Positions 51,446 through 62,358 of a stretch of 64,000 bases of DNA are shown piece by piece. Location of the stretch: NCBI GenBank assembly GCA_949505625.1, contig CATBQD010000007.1:1-64000 (forward strand), written 5' to 3'. The stretch comes from an uncultured Bacilli bacterium (GTDB lineage: Bacteria > Bacillota_I > Bacilli_A > RF39 > UBA660). The notes under the pieces are model-generated. The model made no database searches. It was not told where the DNA came from and was given only the letters and a program-made list of their open reading frames with translations. The stretch's first letter is position 1. Each line of letters starts with the position of its first letter. The position numbers and the translations under genes were made by a program.

Positions 51446-51522
51446 TGGTGCGCCCTAAGGGAGTCGAACCCCTAACCTTTAGATCCGTAGTCTAACGCTC
51501 TATCCAATTGAGCTAAGGGCGC
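51446..51522 (-). tRNA. tRNA-Arg (anticodon ACG)
   Basis: Acceptor GCGCCCT/AGGGCGC with encoded CCA; anticodon loop CTACGGA gives ACG. Confidence 0.95.
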
Positions 51523-51561
51523 GCTTACAACACCAAAATTAGTTTATATTAAAAAATTAAA

Positions 51562-51637
51562 TGGTGGCTCCGAGTGGAATCGAACCACCGACACAGGGAT
51601 TTTCAGTCCCTTGCTCTACCGACTGAGCTACAGAGCC
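51562..51637 (-). tRNA. tRNA-Phe (anticodon GAA)
   Basis: Acceptor GGCTCTG paired with CGGAGCC (one G-T pair), encoded CCA; anticodon loop CTGAAAA gives GAA. Confidence 0.95.
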
Positions 51638-51647
51638 AATAAATAAA

Positions 51648-51723
51648 TGGCGGTCCCGACGAGAATTGAACTCGCGATCTTCTGCGTGACAGGCAGACGT
51701 GATAACCGCTACACCACGGGACC
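51648..51723 (-). tRNA. tRNA-Asp (anticodon GTC)
   Basis: Acceptor GGTCCCG/CGGGACC, discriminator G, encoded CCA; anticodon loop CTGTCAC gives GTC. Confidence 0.95.
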
Positions 51724-51730
51724 AAAATAA

Positions 51731-51807
<77 letters not shown>

Positions 51808-51838
51808 ATATTATAAAACACACTATCTAATAAATAAG

Positions 51839-51929
51839 TGGCGGAGAAAGAGGGATTCGAACCCCCGCGCCGTTTCCGACCTCCCGGTTTTCAAGACCGG
51901 TCCCTTCAACCAGACTTGGGTATTTCTCC
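51839..51929 (-). tRNA. tRNA-Ser (anticodon TGA)
   Basis: Class II tRNA with long variable arm; acceptor GGAGAAA/TTTCTCC, discriminator G, encoded CCA; anticodon loop CTTGAAA gives TGA. Confidence 0.95.
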
Positions 51930-52107
51930 ATAAAACCTTCGCTTCATTAGATAACGAATAGATTATATCATAAATATTTTTAGAAAGTCAACCACTTTCT
52001 TGACTTTTTCTATAAAATATATGCTAATGAGGATAAAAATAAAACCATTTTTTAAAATTATACACAGAAGTAAGATAGCGTAGAGACCCCTTGGCTTTAG
52101 CTACTAA

Positions 52108-52132
52108 TAAAAAAACCCATAAAGGGTTATTT
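52108..52132 (-). terminator. Terminator of tRNA-Leu(TAA)
   Basis: Stem AACCC/GGGTT with a 5-nt loop, T7 on the minus strand, just past the tRNA 3' end. Confidence 0.7.
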
Positions 52133-52138
52133 TTATAT

Positions 52139-52227
52139 TGGTGCCTAAGGCCGGACTTGAACCGGCACGGGATTTGACTCCCGCAGGATTTTAAGTCCTG
52201 TGCGTCTACCAATTTCGCCACTCAGGC
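52139..52227 (-). tRNA. tRNA-Leu (anticodon TAA)
   Basis: Class II tRNA with long variable arm; acceptor GCCTGAG/CTTAGGC (one G-T pair), encoded CCA; anticodon loop CTTAAAA gives TAA. Confidence 0.95.
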
Positions 52228-52306
52228 AATTCATATAAGAACATTATCATTATATCATAAATTCTTGCTTTTTCAATAGTTTTTTTACAATTTATCAAAA
52301 ATATTA

Positions 52307-52468
52307 TTATTTTGTATCACTATTATCATTTATAATGTAGAGTAGCACAATTCCTAAACTAACAATAGATAGGCCGATAAATAAAAATGAATAATCGTTC
52401 CATAATATTATCCCGATTAATAACAATATAAAACTAATTAAGCATCCCTTTTTTATCTTAGTCTTCAT
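52307..52468 (-). CDS. Small membrane protein, 53 aa
   Basis: A 53-aa ORF, MKTKIKKGCLISFILLLIG at its start, with two hydrophobic helices (about residues 9-23 and 27-46), basic N terminus and acidic C terminus (INDNSDTK). ATG at 52468 is preceded by GAGTGG. It fills the 380-base gap between tRNA-Leu and the FIST gene. The charge layout and codon use suggest a real gene, but the ribosome site is only moderate. Confidence 0.55.
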   Translation of the reverse strand: MKTKIKKGCLISFILLLIGIILWNDYSFLFIGLSIVSLGIVLLYIINDNSDTK

Positions 52469-52523
52469 GCTACCACTCTTTCATTACTATATTCATTATA
52501 TCATAACATTAAAATTTGTACAA

Positions 52524-52555
52524 AATAAAAGAACCTTTGCAGTTTAGGTTCTCTT
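52524..52555 (-). terminator. Terminator of the FIST gene
   Basis: Stem AGAACCT/AGGTTCT with a 9-nt loop and TTTTATTTT on the minus strand, about 50 bases after the stop. Confidence 0.7.
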
Positions 52556-52605
52556 AGACTGAATCGACATTAGACGAATTTCTATCTCCCTTTTAGATAG
52601 CCTTT

Positions 52606-53775
52606 TTATTCTTTACTAAATCCTGTAAATGAGAGCATCAACTCTCCACAAGAATTGGTGTTTTGGCTATTTGAGCCATATTCTCCCAATGTAAATACTG
52701 TCATAAACGGCACACCATTCGCGGTTTCTCTTAAATGCTTATGTATTTCATTTAATTGAGTTTCCACTTTCTTTTTTCTATTACCGCTATGAATCAAGAG
52801 GTAAGCTCCTGCTTTACTTTCTAGTTTTTTTTGAACTTGCTCTAACACAGTTCTAGTAGAATCAACTAAATCTCCTGGAGTTGATTTCATACATATCACT
52901 GTGGTATTTAATGCTATATCTTGGCTGATATTCATAGAATAATCAGCATTGCCAAATACAGGCTGACGAATCGCTACAAAATCTTCTTCCACATATTGAA
53001 TTCCCAATGGATTTAATACAGAATAATATGACAAATTTCTTCCTGATAAACTTTCTGCTTTCTCTCCAATCCAGTCTGCATATTTCTGAAGTGAAGGAAT
53101 ACCATCTATTTCTACTAAGTTTCTAGAACCGTTTATTTTGGTAACTATACCAGCATTATTAGTTTCTTGGTAAGAACCTGTATATTCTGTAATGATTTTC
53201 TTATCAGTATAAATGAAAGCAACCGCTACCCCACATTCTACCACGCTAGCATGGGTAAATAATGAGTTACACCCTAAATTACTATAGTCTGCAATTCCTC
53301 CGCCAAACAAGGGAACTTTTCCCACTACATCTTCGATTCCTTTTAAGTATTCCTCTTCATATGGACTACTTGCAATCATATAAATGTAATCGGGAGCACA
53401 TCCTTGCCCAGCATTTTCCATCGCTTCCAATGCAAGCGTATGGCCAAGTTGTCGTGCATTGCCACAATGGCTACTAATTGCTAAACCAATTTTCATATTA
53501 GGGTCTTCTAATAACATAACTCCAGAGAAACCTGTCGATTCATTCACAACTCCAGACGGAACAATAAGAGCTCCATCTGAATTGCACCCAATAATAGGAA
53601 CATTTCCTAATACACTATTTACTCCCTCTAATACTTTTTTCTGATTATACTTTATAGAAGTATATAGAAAAGCAATTGTTGGAGTTTTTACTTTCTCTAG
53701 AGCCATTTTGGCGCTTTCAATTCCTGATTTATAGCTATCTTCTCTTATACTGTATCCAACACTAGATGTTAGCAT
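52606..53775 (-). CDS. FIST-domain sensor-like protein
   Basis: A 389-aa soluble protein with the FIST N domain (about residues 25-210; IAFLYTSIKYNQKKVLEGVN, then VPIIGCNSDGALI and VPLFGGGIADYSN) and FIST C domain (about 215-370, with YADWIGEKAESLSGRNLSYY, GEYGSNSQNTNSCGELML at the end). FIST domains bind small ligands, probably amino acids, and commonly sit next to signalling modules; here no such module is fused or adjacent, so its output is unknown. Start ATG at 53775 follows AGAGGTGA. Confidence 0.9.
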   Translation of the reverse strand: MLTSSVGYSIREDSYKSGIESAKMALEKVKTPTIAFLYTSIKYNQKKVLEGVNSVLGNVPIIGCNSDGALIVPSGVVNESTGFSGVMLLEDPNMKIGLAISSHCGNARQLGHTLALEAMENAGQGCAPDYIYMIASSPYEEEYLKGIEDVVGKVPLFGGGIADYSNLGCNSLFTHASVVECGVAVAFIYTDKKIITEYTGSYQETNNAGIVTKINGSRNLVEIDGIPSLQKYADWIGEKAESLSGRNLSYYSVLNPLGIQYVEEDFVAIRQPVFGNADYSMNISQDIALNTTVICMKSTPGDLVDSTRTVLEQVQKKLESKAGAYLLIHSGNRKKKVETQLNEIHKHLRETANGVPFMTVFTLGEYGSNSQNTNSCGELMLSFTGFSKE

Positions 53776-53869
53776 CTGGGTTCACCTCTCTTATTTTGAT
53801 TATAGCATCCTTCTAGAATAGATTTATTATAAAACTTATAAAAGTTTCTTTTGTTGACATTAAAGTTTA

Positions 53870-53900
53870 CAAAAAGAATATAGGTCTCTCCTATATTCTT
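53870..53900 (-). terminator. Terminator of ligA
   Basis: Stem AAGAATATAGG/CCTATATTCTT with a 5-nt loop, TTTTT on the minus strand, 15 bases after the ligA stop. Confidence 0.8.
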
Positions 53901-53914
53901 ATCTTATTATTAGA

Positions 53915-55966
<2,052 letters not shown>

Positions 55967-56103
55967 TTAGAATTTTGCAATAGAATATGTTATACTTATT
56001 TTAAATAACAATCATTAATATAGCTAGGTTTAGAAATTATCTTATGAAATATAAGCATTAACGCATAAATTTTGCAGTTTTTTGTATAAAATAAGCATAT
56101 AGG

Positions 56104-56118
56104 AGACTATTTCGGTCT
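56104..56118. repeat. AGAC...GTCT palindrome, copy 2
   Basis: AGACTATTTCGGTCT, 67 bases upstream of the XRE gene start; matches 26506-26520 in 14 of 15 bases. Probable operator. In the 280-base gap 55904-56184 I see no other feature apart from AT-rich promoter-like sequence. Confidence 0.45.
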
Positions 56119-56184
56119 AAACCAAAAGGTTACAATTCATTATACGCTACAATAATAATGTCTTATTAGTAAGGTGTGAGGTTT

Positions 56185-56430
56185 ATGCAATTTAAAAGAC
56201 TTAAAGACCTAAGAGAAGATCATGATTTTACTCAAACAGAATTGGCTTCTATGTTAGGGATTTCGCAACGAGGTTATTCTCATTACGAAAAAGGAGATAA
56301 TGATATTCCTACAGAAATTTTAATTCGTCTTTCACAAATCTATGGAACTTCCACTGATTATATTTTAGGTCTTAGCAATCAAAAAGCTAGAGAACACATG
56401 AAGTCTGAAAAAGATAAAACACAACTATAA
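56185..56430 (+). CDS. XRE-family transcriptional regulator
   Basis: An 81-aa Cro/CI-type helix-turn-helix protein: FKRLKDLREDHDFTQTELAS, then MLGISQRGYSHYEKGDNDIP and LIRLSQIYGTSTDYILGLS. Start ATG at 56185 lies 8 bases after AAGGTG; GTG at 56176 is part of that site. A palindrome upstream may be its own operator. It is convergent with galU. Confidence 0.9.
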   Translation: MQFKRLKDLREDHDFTQTELASMLGISQRGYSHYEKGDNDIPTEILIRLSQIYGTSTDYILGLSNQKAREHMKSEKDKTQL

Positions 56431-56463
56431 AAAACAGTCTATTTTAAATTAAGACTGTTTTTA
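56428..56463. terminator. Terminator between XRE gene and galU
   Basis: Stem AAACAGTCT/AGACTGTTT with an 11-nt loop and T-run on the plus strand, A-run on the other side. Confidence 0.75.
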
Positions 56464-56465
56464 TT

Positions 56466-57323
56466 TTATATTTCTAATTTACTCAAATATTCTCGCATAG
56501 CGCTTGCTAAGTCTTCCCTAGATAACGCGAATTCCACATTCGCTTTAATATATCCAATTTGATTTCCTACATCATAATATTTTCCATTTAATTTACAAGC
56601 ATAAAAATCCTGTTTTTTCATCAAAGTAAGCAATGCATCTGTTAACAGATATTCCCCATTTTTCATAGATATCTTCTCAATCTCTGCAAATATTTCTGGC
56701 TTTAAAATATACCTTCCTAGAGTTCCATGCTTGCTTGGTGCTTCCTCTAATTTCGGTTTCTCTACTAATCCCTTCACTTTTCCACTTTTTATATCTTCAT
56801 ATTCGATAATACCCTTTTGAGGAATTAAATAATCTTCCAATTCTTCTGCACATAAAACATTGCAATCATATTTTTCATATACTTGCATCAGTTGCTTTAA
56901 ACATGGAACTTCTGATACTACAACGTCATCTCCATATAAAATAGCAAAGGGTTCATCCCCAACAAAGTTCTTAGCCAACTTAACGGCATGTCCTGTTCCT
57001 AATGGTTCCCCCTGACGAAGATAATAAAATGAAGCTAGATTAGAGATATCTTTCACCATCTCTAATTGTTCTAATTTATTACTCTTTTCTAGCCTTTTTT
57101 CTAATTCAAAACTTCTATCAAAATGGTCTTCAATATTCTTTTTATAGGGACTCGTTATAAATAAAATCTCCTCTATTCCGCTATTTACTGCCTCCTCTAC
57201 AATATACTGTATTGTAGGTTTATCAATAATTGGAAGCATTTCTTTTGCCAATACTTTCGTAGCTGGTAAAAATCTTGTTCCCATCCCTGCAACTGGAATT
57301 ATTGCCTTTCTTACTCTTCTCAT
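56466..57323 (-). CDS. galU: UTP-glucose-1-phosphate uridylyltransferase
   Basis: A 285-aa GalU. Diagnostic: KAIIPVAGMGTRFLPATKVL, KEMLPIIDKPTIQYIVEEA, LGTGHAVKLAK, ILYGDDVVVSE, GLVEKP and LTDALLTLMK. It makes UDP-glucose for cell-envelope polysaccharides and glycolipids. It overlaps the 54-aa gene by four bases (ATGA) and belongs to a pcrA-small protein-galU unit on the minus strand. Confidence 0.96.
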   Translation of the reverse strand: MRRVRKAIIPVAGMGTRFLPATKVLAKEMLPIIDKPTIQYIVEEAVNSGIEEILFITSPYKKNIEDHFDRSFELEKRLEKSNKLEQLEMVKDISNLASFYYLRQGEPLGTGHAVKLAKNFVGDEPFAILYGDDVVVSEVPCLKQLMQVYEKYDCNVLCAEELEDYLIPQKGIIEYEDIKSGKVKGLVEKPKLEEAPSKHGTLGRYILKPEIFAEIEKISMKNGEYLLTDALLTLMKKQDFYACKLNGKYYDVGNQIGYIKANVEFALSREDLASAMREYLSKLEI

Positions 57324-57484
57324 ATTTGATTATCCTTATGAAGTGCAGAATATCCCAAAAAGAATAATGCTAGTGCAATTAGTATTATCGCAACCCAAAA
57401 AAATGGATTGTCATGATGTCTAAATATAAAATCACGAAATGGTTCTATCCATTCTTGTAAAGTATCTAAAATATTTAATATCAT
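57320..57484 (-). CDS. Small membrane protein between pcrA and galU, 54 aa
   Basis: A 54-aa protein (MILNILDTLQEWIEPFRDFI at its start) with one transmembrane helix (about residues 28-46, FFWVAIILIALALFFLGY) and a His-rich segment before it. ATG at 57484 follows AGGTGATTTT; the TGA overlaps the galU start. Both features strongly suggest a real, translated gene. It is too short for usual gene calls. Function is unknown. Confidence 0.75.
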   Translation of the reverse strand: MILNILDTLQEWIEPFRDFIFRHHDNPFFWVAIILIALALFFLGYSALHKDNQI

Positions 57485-57492
57485 AAAATCAC

Positions 57493-59586
57493 CTATACCT
57501 TTTCTAAACTTTTATGTCCTTTTAAAACTTTTTTTATTCCATGGGGATGTGGAAATGCTACTGTAAGTATTTTTGCTTCTATTCCTAATACTACACCCGT
57601 TCCAAACACACTATGATGAACTTTGTCTCCAACACAATATTCAATACTTTCATCAATTACTACTTCTTCTAGTTTTGAATGGGTATTATTTTCTTCAATT
57701 ACTTCTTGGTCCCTCATAAGTAATTCTTCTTCTATTTCTTCAATAAATCTACTAGGAGGATTTACACTATCCATTCCATATAAAGTTCTCCTTTTCGCAT
57801 TTACCAAATAAAGTTCCTGTTTGGCTCGTGTTATCGCAACATAACAAAGTCTTCTTTCTTCTTCTATCCCATAGCGGTCTAATAATGAATTATTATGTGG
57901 GAAAAGAGACTCTTCCATTCCAATTAAAAATACATAATTAAACTCTAACCCTTTGGCACTATGAACTGTCATTAAAGTTACAACATTATTATTTTCTTTA
58001 TGTTCTTCTATATCAGATACCAAACTAATTTCCATCAAAAATTCTTCTAAGGAAACGATTCCATTTCTTTCTTCGAATCCCTTAGTAATTGATTTGAATT
58101 CTTCCAAATTTTCTAATCGTACTTCTGATTCAATACTATCTTCGTTAAGTAAATCTTGACGCATTCCAGTTTCGTTTAAAACTAGTTCTACAAGTTCTGT
58201 CAAAGAACAGTTTTCACTTTTCTCTTTTAATCTTTCTATAATTTTTTTAAATTGTAATTCTTTTCCTGTTTCTATTGCATGATATAAACTAACATGTTCC
58301 TTTTCCGCTTTTTCTGTTAAAGCTTCCAATGTCTTTAAACCAATTCCTCTTTTTGGCACATTGATTACTCGAAGCAAGCTAATATCATCATGCTGATTAT
58401 ATAGCAATTTTAAATAACATATTAAATCTTTAATTTCTTTTCGATTATAGAAATAGAAACTTCCTACAACCTTATACGGAATTCCTTGCCTTAATAATGC
58501 TTCCTCTACATTTCTTGATTGGGCATTGGTTCTATATAAAACTGCGATTTGATTTTCTAAAACGCCTCTGTTTCTCAATTTTTCTATTTCTTGCATTACA
58601 TAATATGCTTCCTCTTTTTCATCAAAACTTCGATGGTAGTGAATTTTAACTCCCTCATCATTTTGTGTCCACAAATTTTTTTCTTTTCTATCTTTATTAT
58701 TTTTTATTACATCATTAGCTGCTTTTAAAATAGTTCCTGTAGAACGATAATTCTCTTCTAGTAAAATAACATTGGCTTCGGGATAATCTTTTTCAAAATT
58801 TAATATATTTTTATAATTTGCGCCTCTAAAGCTATAGATACTTTGGTCATTATCTCCTACAACGCAAACATTTTTATACTTTGCCCCCATCATCTTTATT
58901 AAAATATATTGTGCCTCATTTGTATCTTGATACTCATCTACCAAAATGTATTGAAACTTTTCCTGATATTTTTTTAAAACATCTGGATAAGTACGAAATA
59001 ACTCAATTGGTAACATTAATAAATCATCAAAGTCAAGTGAATTATTAATCTTTAATTTTTGTTGATAACGGTCATATACCTCTAATACTTTTTCTTCAAA
59101 GTCAGTATTGGTAAACTTTGCATATTCTGTAACCGACATTAACTCATTTTTTGCTCCACTAATTTTACTTCTAATTGCACGAGGATTATATTCTTTTGGG
59201 TCTAAATTTAAATCTTTTAGGATTTTTTTGATTACCGTTAAGGAATCATCACTATCAATGATTGTAAAATTCGAATCATATCCTAATTTTTCATAGTTTT
59301 CTCTCATAATCAATAATCCAAGAGAATGGAATGTGGATATTTGAATTTGATAAGCCATTGGTCCTAACGTATTAATAACTCGCTCTTTCATTTCTTTTGC
59401 TGCTTTATTTGTAAATGTAATTGCCAGAATATGATATGGAGCAACTCCCATCTGATGCACTAAATATGCGACTCGTGTTGTTAATACTTTTGTTTTTCCA
59501 CTTCCTGCTCCTGCTAATACTAAAAGAGGACCTTCTGTTGTTGTTACAGCTTCTCTTTGTTTTTCATTTAATGTTTCTATATCCAT
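57493..59586 (-). CDS. pcrA: UvrD-family DNA helicase PcrA
   Basis: A 697-aa superfamily 1 helicase. Motifs in order: GPLLVLAGAGSGKTKVLTTR (Walker A), TFTNKAAKEM, VDEYQDTNEAQY (Walker B), GDNDQSIYSFRGA, LEENYRST, and VHSAKGLEFNYVFLIGM and YVAITRAK. The C-terminal tail (CVGDKVHHSVFGTG) is the PcrA RNA-polymerase interaction domain. It unwinds DNA in repair and replication conflicts. Start ATG at 59586 has a weak ribosome site. Confidence 0.95.
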   Translation of the reverse strand: MDIETLNEKQREAVTTTEGPLLVLAGAGSGKTKVLTTRVAYLVHQMGVAPYHILAITFTNKAAKEMKERVINTLGPMAYQIQISTFHSLGLLIMRENYEKLGYDSNFTIIDSDDSLTVIKKILKDLNLDPKEYNPRAIRSKISGAKNELMSVTEYAKFTNTDFEEKVLEVYDRYQQKLKINNSLDFDDLLMLPIELFRTYPDVLKKYQEKFQYILVDEYQDTNEAQYILIKMMGAKYKNVCVVGDNDQSIYSFRGANYKNILNFEKDYPEANVILLEENYRSTGTILKAANDVIKNNKDRKEKNLWTQNDEGVKIHYHRSFDEKEEAYYVMQEIEKLRNRGVLENQIAVLYRTNAQSRNVEEALLRQGIPYKVVGSFYFYNRKEIKDLICYLKLLYNQHDDISLLRVINVPKRGIGLKTLEALTEKAEKEHVSLYHAIETGKELQFKKIIERLKEKSENCSLTELVELVLNETGMRQDLLNEDSIESEVRLENLEEFKSITKGFEERNGIVSLEEFLMEISLVSDIEEHKENNNVVTLMTVHSAKGLEFNYVFLIGMEESLFPHNNSLLDRYGIEEERRLCYVAITRAKQELYLVNAKRRTLYGMDSVNPPSRFIEEIEEELLMRDQEVIEENNTHSKLEEVVIDESIEYCVGDKVHHSVFGTGVVLGIEAKILTVAFPHPHGIKKVLKGHKSLEKV

Positions 59587-59724
59587 ATGCTTTCACCATT
59601 ATAATCATAACACAAAAATACCTCCTCATAAAGGATTTCCAAGAATTTTATTCTTTTTAGGCATTCCTAATAGCACATAATCCTATGATTGAATATATTA
59701 AAGTGAAAAGAAAGGGGAATTTGT

Positions 59725-60717
59725 TTGAAAAAATTTGTTTTACCGTTAATTGCACTTCTTATTATTGTTGGGTTATCTTGCTTATTCTTTATCAAGCCTA
59801 AAAAAAGTGACCTTACAAAAATAAAAGTTGCAGAAGTTACTCATAGTATTTTTTATGCTCCACAATATGTAGCACACTCTTTAGGATATTTTGAAGAAGA
59901 GGGGCTAGACGTAGAAATCCTTCTTGTTCCAGGGGCTGATAAGGTTACCGCCGCTGTATTATCAGGAGATGTTCAAATTGGATTCTGTGGTAGTGAGGCC
60001 ACTATTTATGTCTATAATCAAGGAGAAAAAGATTATTTGGTTAATTTTGCTGCCCTAACCAAAAGAGATGGAAGTTTTTTAGTATCTCGAGAAAAATATG
60101 ATAATTTTACATTAGATGATTTGAAAGGAAAAACAGTTATTGGAGGAAGAAAAGGCGGAATGCCTGAAATGACTTTCGAATGGGCTTTAAAACAAAATGG
60201 AATCGACCCTAAAAAAGATTTAACTATTGATACTAGTGTAGCATTTGCTTCTATGGCAGGTTCTTTCATTGGTGGAAATGGAGATTTTGTGACCCTATTT
60301 GAGCCACAAGCGTTACAATTAGAGCAACAAGGATATGGTTATGTTGTTGCTTCTATTGGAGAACTTGGAGGAGTTGTTCCATATACTGCCTACAACGCTA
60401 AAAAAAGTTATATTGAAAATAATACAGATGAAGTAGAAAAATTTACAAGAGCAATTCAAAAAGGTCTTGACTATGTTTATACACATAGTGATGAAGAAGT
60501 TGCTAAAGCTATTACTTCTTATTTTCCTGATACTTCTATGAATGATTTAATAAAAATCGTAAAACGTTATCGTGAAAATGATTCATGGTTTAAAACAACT
60601 GAAATTACAGAACAAGATTATAAACACATCGAAGAAATCATAGAAAGTGCTGGAGAATTAACAGAGAAAGCTCCATATGACAAGCTCGTTACAACTGAGT
60701 TTTCAAAGCATGAATAA
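59725..60717 (+). CDS. ABC importer substrate-binding protein, SsuA/TauA/ThiY (NMT1) type
   Basis: A 330-aa solute-binding protein. One N-terminal hydrophobic segment (about residues 5-24) without a lipobox Cys in the usual spot (it has LSCLFF) is followed by the NMT1 fold: YAPQYVAHSLGYFEEEGLDVE, AAVLSGDVQIGFCGSEATI, LKGKTVIGGRKGGMPE. Substrate could be a sulfonate, taurine, or a thiamine or riboflavin precursor. There is no TPP or FMN riboswitch upstream. Start is TTG at 59725 after AAAGGGG. It overlaps the ATPase gene by 8 bases. Confidence 0.88.
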   Translation: MKKFVLPLIALLIIVGLSCLFFIKPKKSDLTKIKVAEVTHSIFYAPQYVAHSLGYFEEEGLDVEILLVPGADKVTAAVLSGDVQIGFCGSEATIYVYNQGEKDYLVNFAALTKRDGSFLVSREKYDNFTLDDLKGKTVIGGRKGGMPEMTFEWALKQNGIDPKKDLTIDTSVAFASMAGSFIGGNGDFVTLFEPQALQLEQQGYGYVVASIGELGGVVPYTAYNAKKSYIENNTDEVEKFTRAIQKGLDYVYTHSDEEVAKAITSYFPDTSMNDLIKIVKRYRENDSWFKTTEITEQDYKHIEEIIESAGELTEKAPYDKLVTTEFSKHE

Positions 60718-61456
60718 TATTTTAGAAATCAAAAGTTTACGGAAAAGTTATCATACTAAAGATTCAGAAATCTTAGCGGTTGAGGACTTTTCTTATTCCT
60801 TGTCAGATGGAGAATTTATTGCGATTGTAGGACCTAGTGGATGTGGAAAATCAACAATCTTATCAATTCTTTGTGGATTAGAAAAAAAATCTGGTGGAGA
60901 AATTACCATAAAAGACAATTATAAAATTGGATATATGCTACAACAAGATAGCTTATTTCCATTTCGAACAATTTTAGACAATTGCTTATTAGGATTGGAA
61001 ATTAATCATGAATTAACAAAAGAGAAAAAGAAAAAAGTGATTGACTTACTATCTACTTACGGACTGAAAGATTTTATTAACAGTTATCCCGACGAATTAT
61101 CTGGTGGAATGAGACAACGTGTTGCACTTATTAGAACACTTGCAACTAATCCAGATATTTTACTTTTAGATGAGCCATTTTCGGCCCTTGATTACCAATC
61201 TAGATTGGCTGTTTCTGATGATGTATATAGAATTATCAAGCAAGAGAAAAAGAGTGCGATTATTGTAACACATGATTTAGCAGAAGCTATTAGTCTTGCT
61301 AGTAAAGTAATTGTGCTATCAGAACGTCCTAGTAAAATAAAAAAAGTATTTGATATTAAGTTATCAAATCGTTCTACTCCAATAGAAAATAGAAAAGCCA
61401 AAGAGTTCTCAGAATATTATGATGCAATTTGGAAGGAAATTGATTTCCATGTTTAG
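60710..61456 (+). CDS. ABC importer ATPase, SsuB/TauB type
   Basis: A 248-aa ABC ATPase. Walker A GPSGCGKST, Q-loop QQDSLFPFRT, signature LSGGMRQRVALIRTLATNP, Walker B ILLLDEPFSALD and switch His in VTHDLAEAI. It powers the importer with its neighbours. Start at 60710 overlaps the binding-protein gene by 8 bases; the ribosome site is poor, so coupling is likely. It ends inside the permease gene start. Confidence 0.93.
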   Translation: MNNILEIKSLRKSYHTKDSEILAVEDFSYSLSDGEFIAIVGPSGCGKSTILSILCGLEKKSGGEITIKDNYKIGYMLQQDSLFPFRTILDNCLLGLEINHELTKEKKKKVIDLLSTYGLKDFINSYPDELSGGMRQRVALIRTLATNPDILLLDEPFSALDYQSRLAVSDDVYRIIKQEKKSAIIVTHDLAEAISLASKVIVLSERPSKIKKVFDIKLSNRSTPIENRKAKEFSEYYDAIWKEIDFHV

Positions 61457-62234
61457 TGAAGAACACTATTTATTTATAAAGAAACAAAGAAGAAATCAAT
61501 TCTATGTTCGTTTTACGCAAATCTTTATCTTGATACTTTTCTTTATTCTTTGGCAATGCTTAGCTAATTTCCATATGATCAATACATTCATTTTCTCTAG
61601 TCCTAGGCAAATGTTTTCTACAATTATTGAATTGCACAAAACAGGAGACTTATACCAGCATATTTGGGTAACTGTATACGAAACTTTGATTAGCTTTGGA
61701 TTAGGTACATTTCTAGGTTTATTAATCGCAACAATTTTATGGTGGTTTCCATTCATCTCCAAAGTAGCAGACCCATATTTAACTATTTTAAATAGTTTAC
61801 CAAAAGTTGCACTTGGACCTATTATTATCATTTGGTGTGGCGCTGGTATTCGTTCTATCATCTTTATGGCACTACTAATATCTTTAATCATAACAATTAT
61901 TAATATTTACCAAAGTTTCATTAATACTGATAAAAATAAAATCAAATTAATGAAATCACTAAAAGCTAATAAATGGCAAGTTTATATAAAATTAATTTTT
62001 CCAAATAGTATCAAAGATTTCATTAGTACTTTAAAAATCAATATTAGTATGTCTTTAATTGGGGTTATCATGGGAGAATTTCTTGTTTCAAAAGAAGGAA
62101 TCGGATATTTAATCATGTATGGTTCACAAGTCTTTAATTTAAATTTAGTTATCGCAGGAATTTTTATTCTATGTCTGGTAGCAGCAATTATGTATTATTG
62201 TATTCTATATATTGAGAAAAAATTAATTAAATAA
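61449..62234 (+). CDS. ABC importer permease, SsuC/TauC type
   Basis: A 261-aa permease with six membrane helices. The BPD_transp_1 EAA region reads IKLMKSLKANKWQVYIKLIF and the neighbouring IIIWCGAGIRSIIFMALL and GEFLVSKEGIGYLIMYGSQV are typical for the SsuC/TauC/ThiX group. Start at 61449 overlaps the ATPase gene by 8 bases; upstream ATGs at 61419/61422 have no ribosome site. Last gene of the importer operon. Confidence 0.92.
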   Translation: MFSEEHYLFIKKQRRNQFYVRFTQIFILILFFILWQCLANFHMINTFIFSSPRQMFSTIIELHKTGDLYQHIWVTVYETLISFGLGTFLGLLIATILWWFPFISKVADPYLTILNSLPKVALGPIIIIWCGAGIRSIIFMALLISLIITIINIYQSFINTDKNKIKLMKSLKANKWQVYIKLIFPNSIKDFISTLKINISMSLIGVIMGEFLVSKEGIGYLIMYGSQVFNLNLVIAGIFILCLVAAIMYYCILYIEKKLIK

Positions 62235-62279
62235 CAATATATGTCAATTTGAAAATAAAATATCAAAAAATGCCATTAT

Positions 62280-62318
62280 AAAAGTAGGCTTATCATGAAA
62301 ATGAAGTCTACTTTTTTG
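62280..62318 (+). terminator. Terminator of the ABC importer operon
   Basis: Long hairpin with arms AAAGTAGGCTT and AAGTCTACTTT (one mismatch) and T6 tail, about 45 bases after the permease stop. Confidence 0.7.
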
Positions 62319-62358
62319 AAAAAATTATTTATAGATAAGTGACAAGAAACTTTAGCCA

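Noticed and set aside
52024-52221. 65-codon minus-strand ORF
   Set aside because: It runs through tRNA-Leu(TAA) and its terminator.
59587-59724. TPP or FMN riboswitch before the ThiY-like gene
   Set aside because: The gap is short and neither the CTGAGA...ACCTGA nor the FMN consensus is present.
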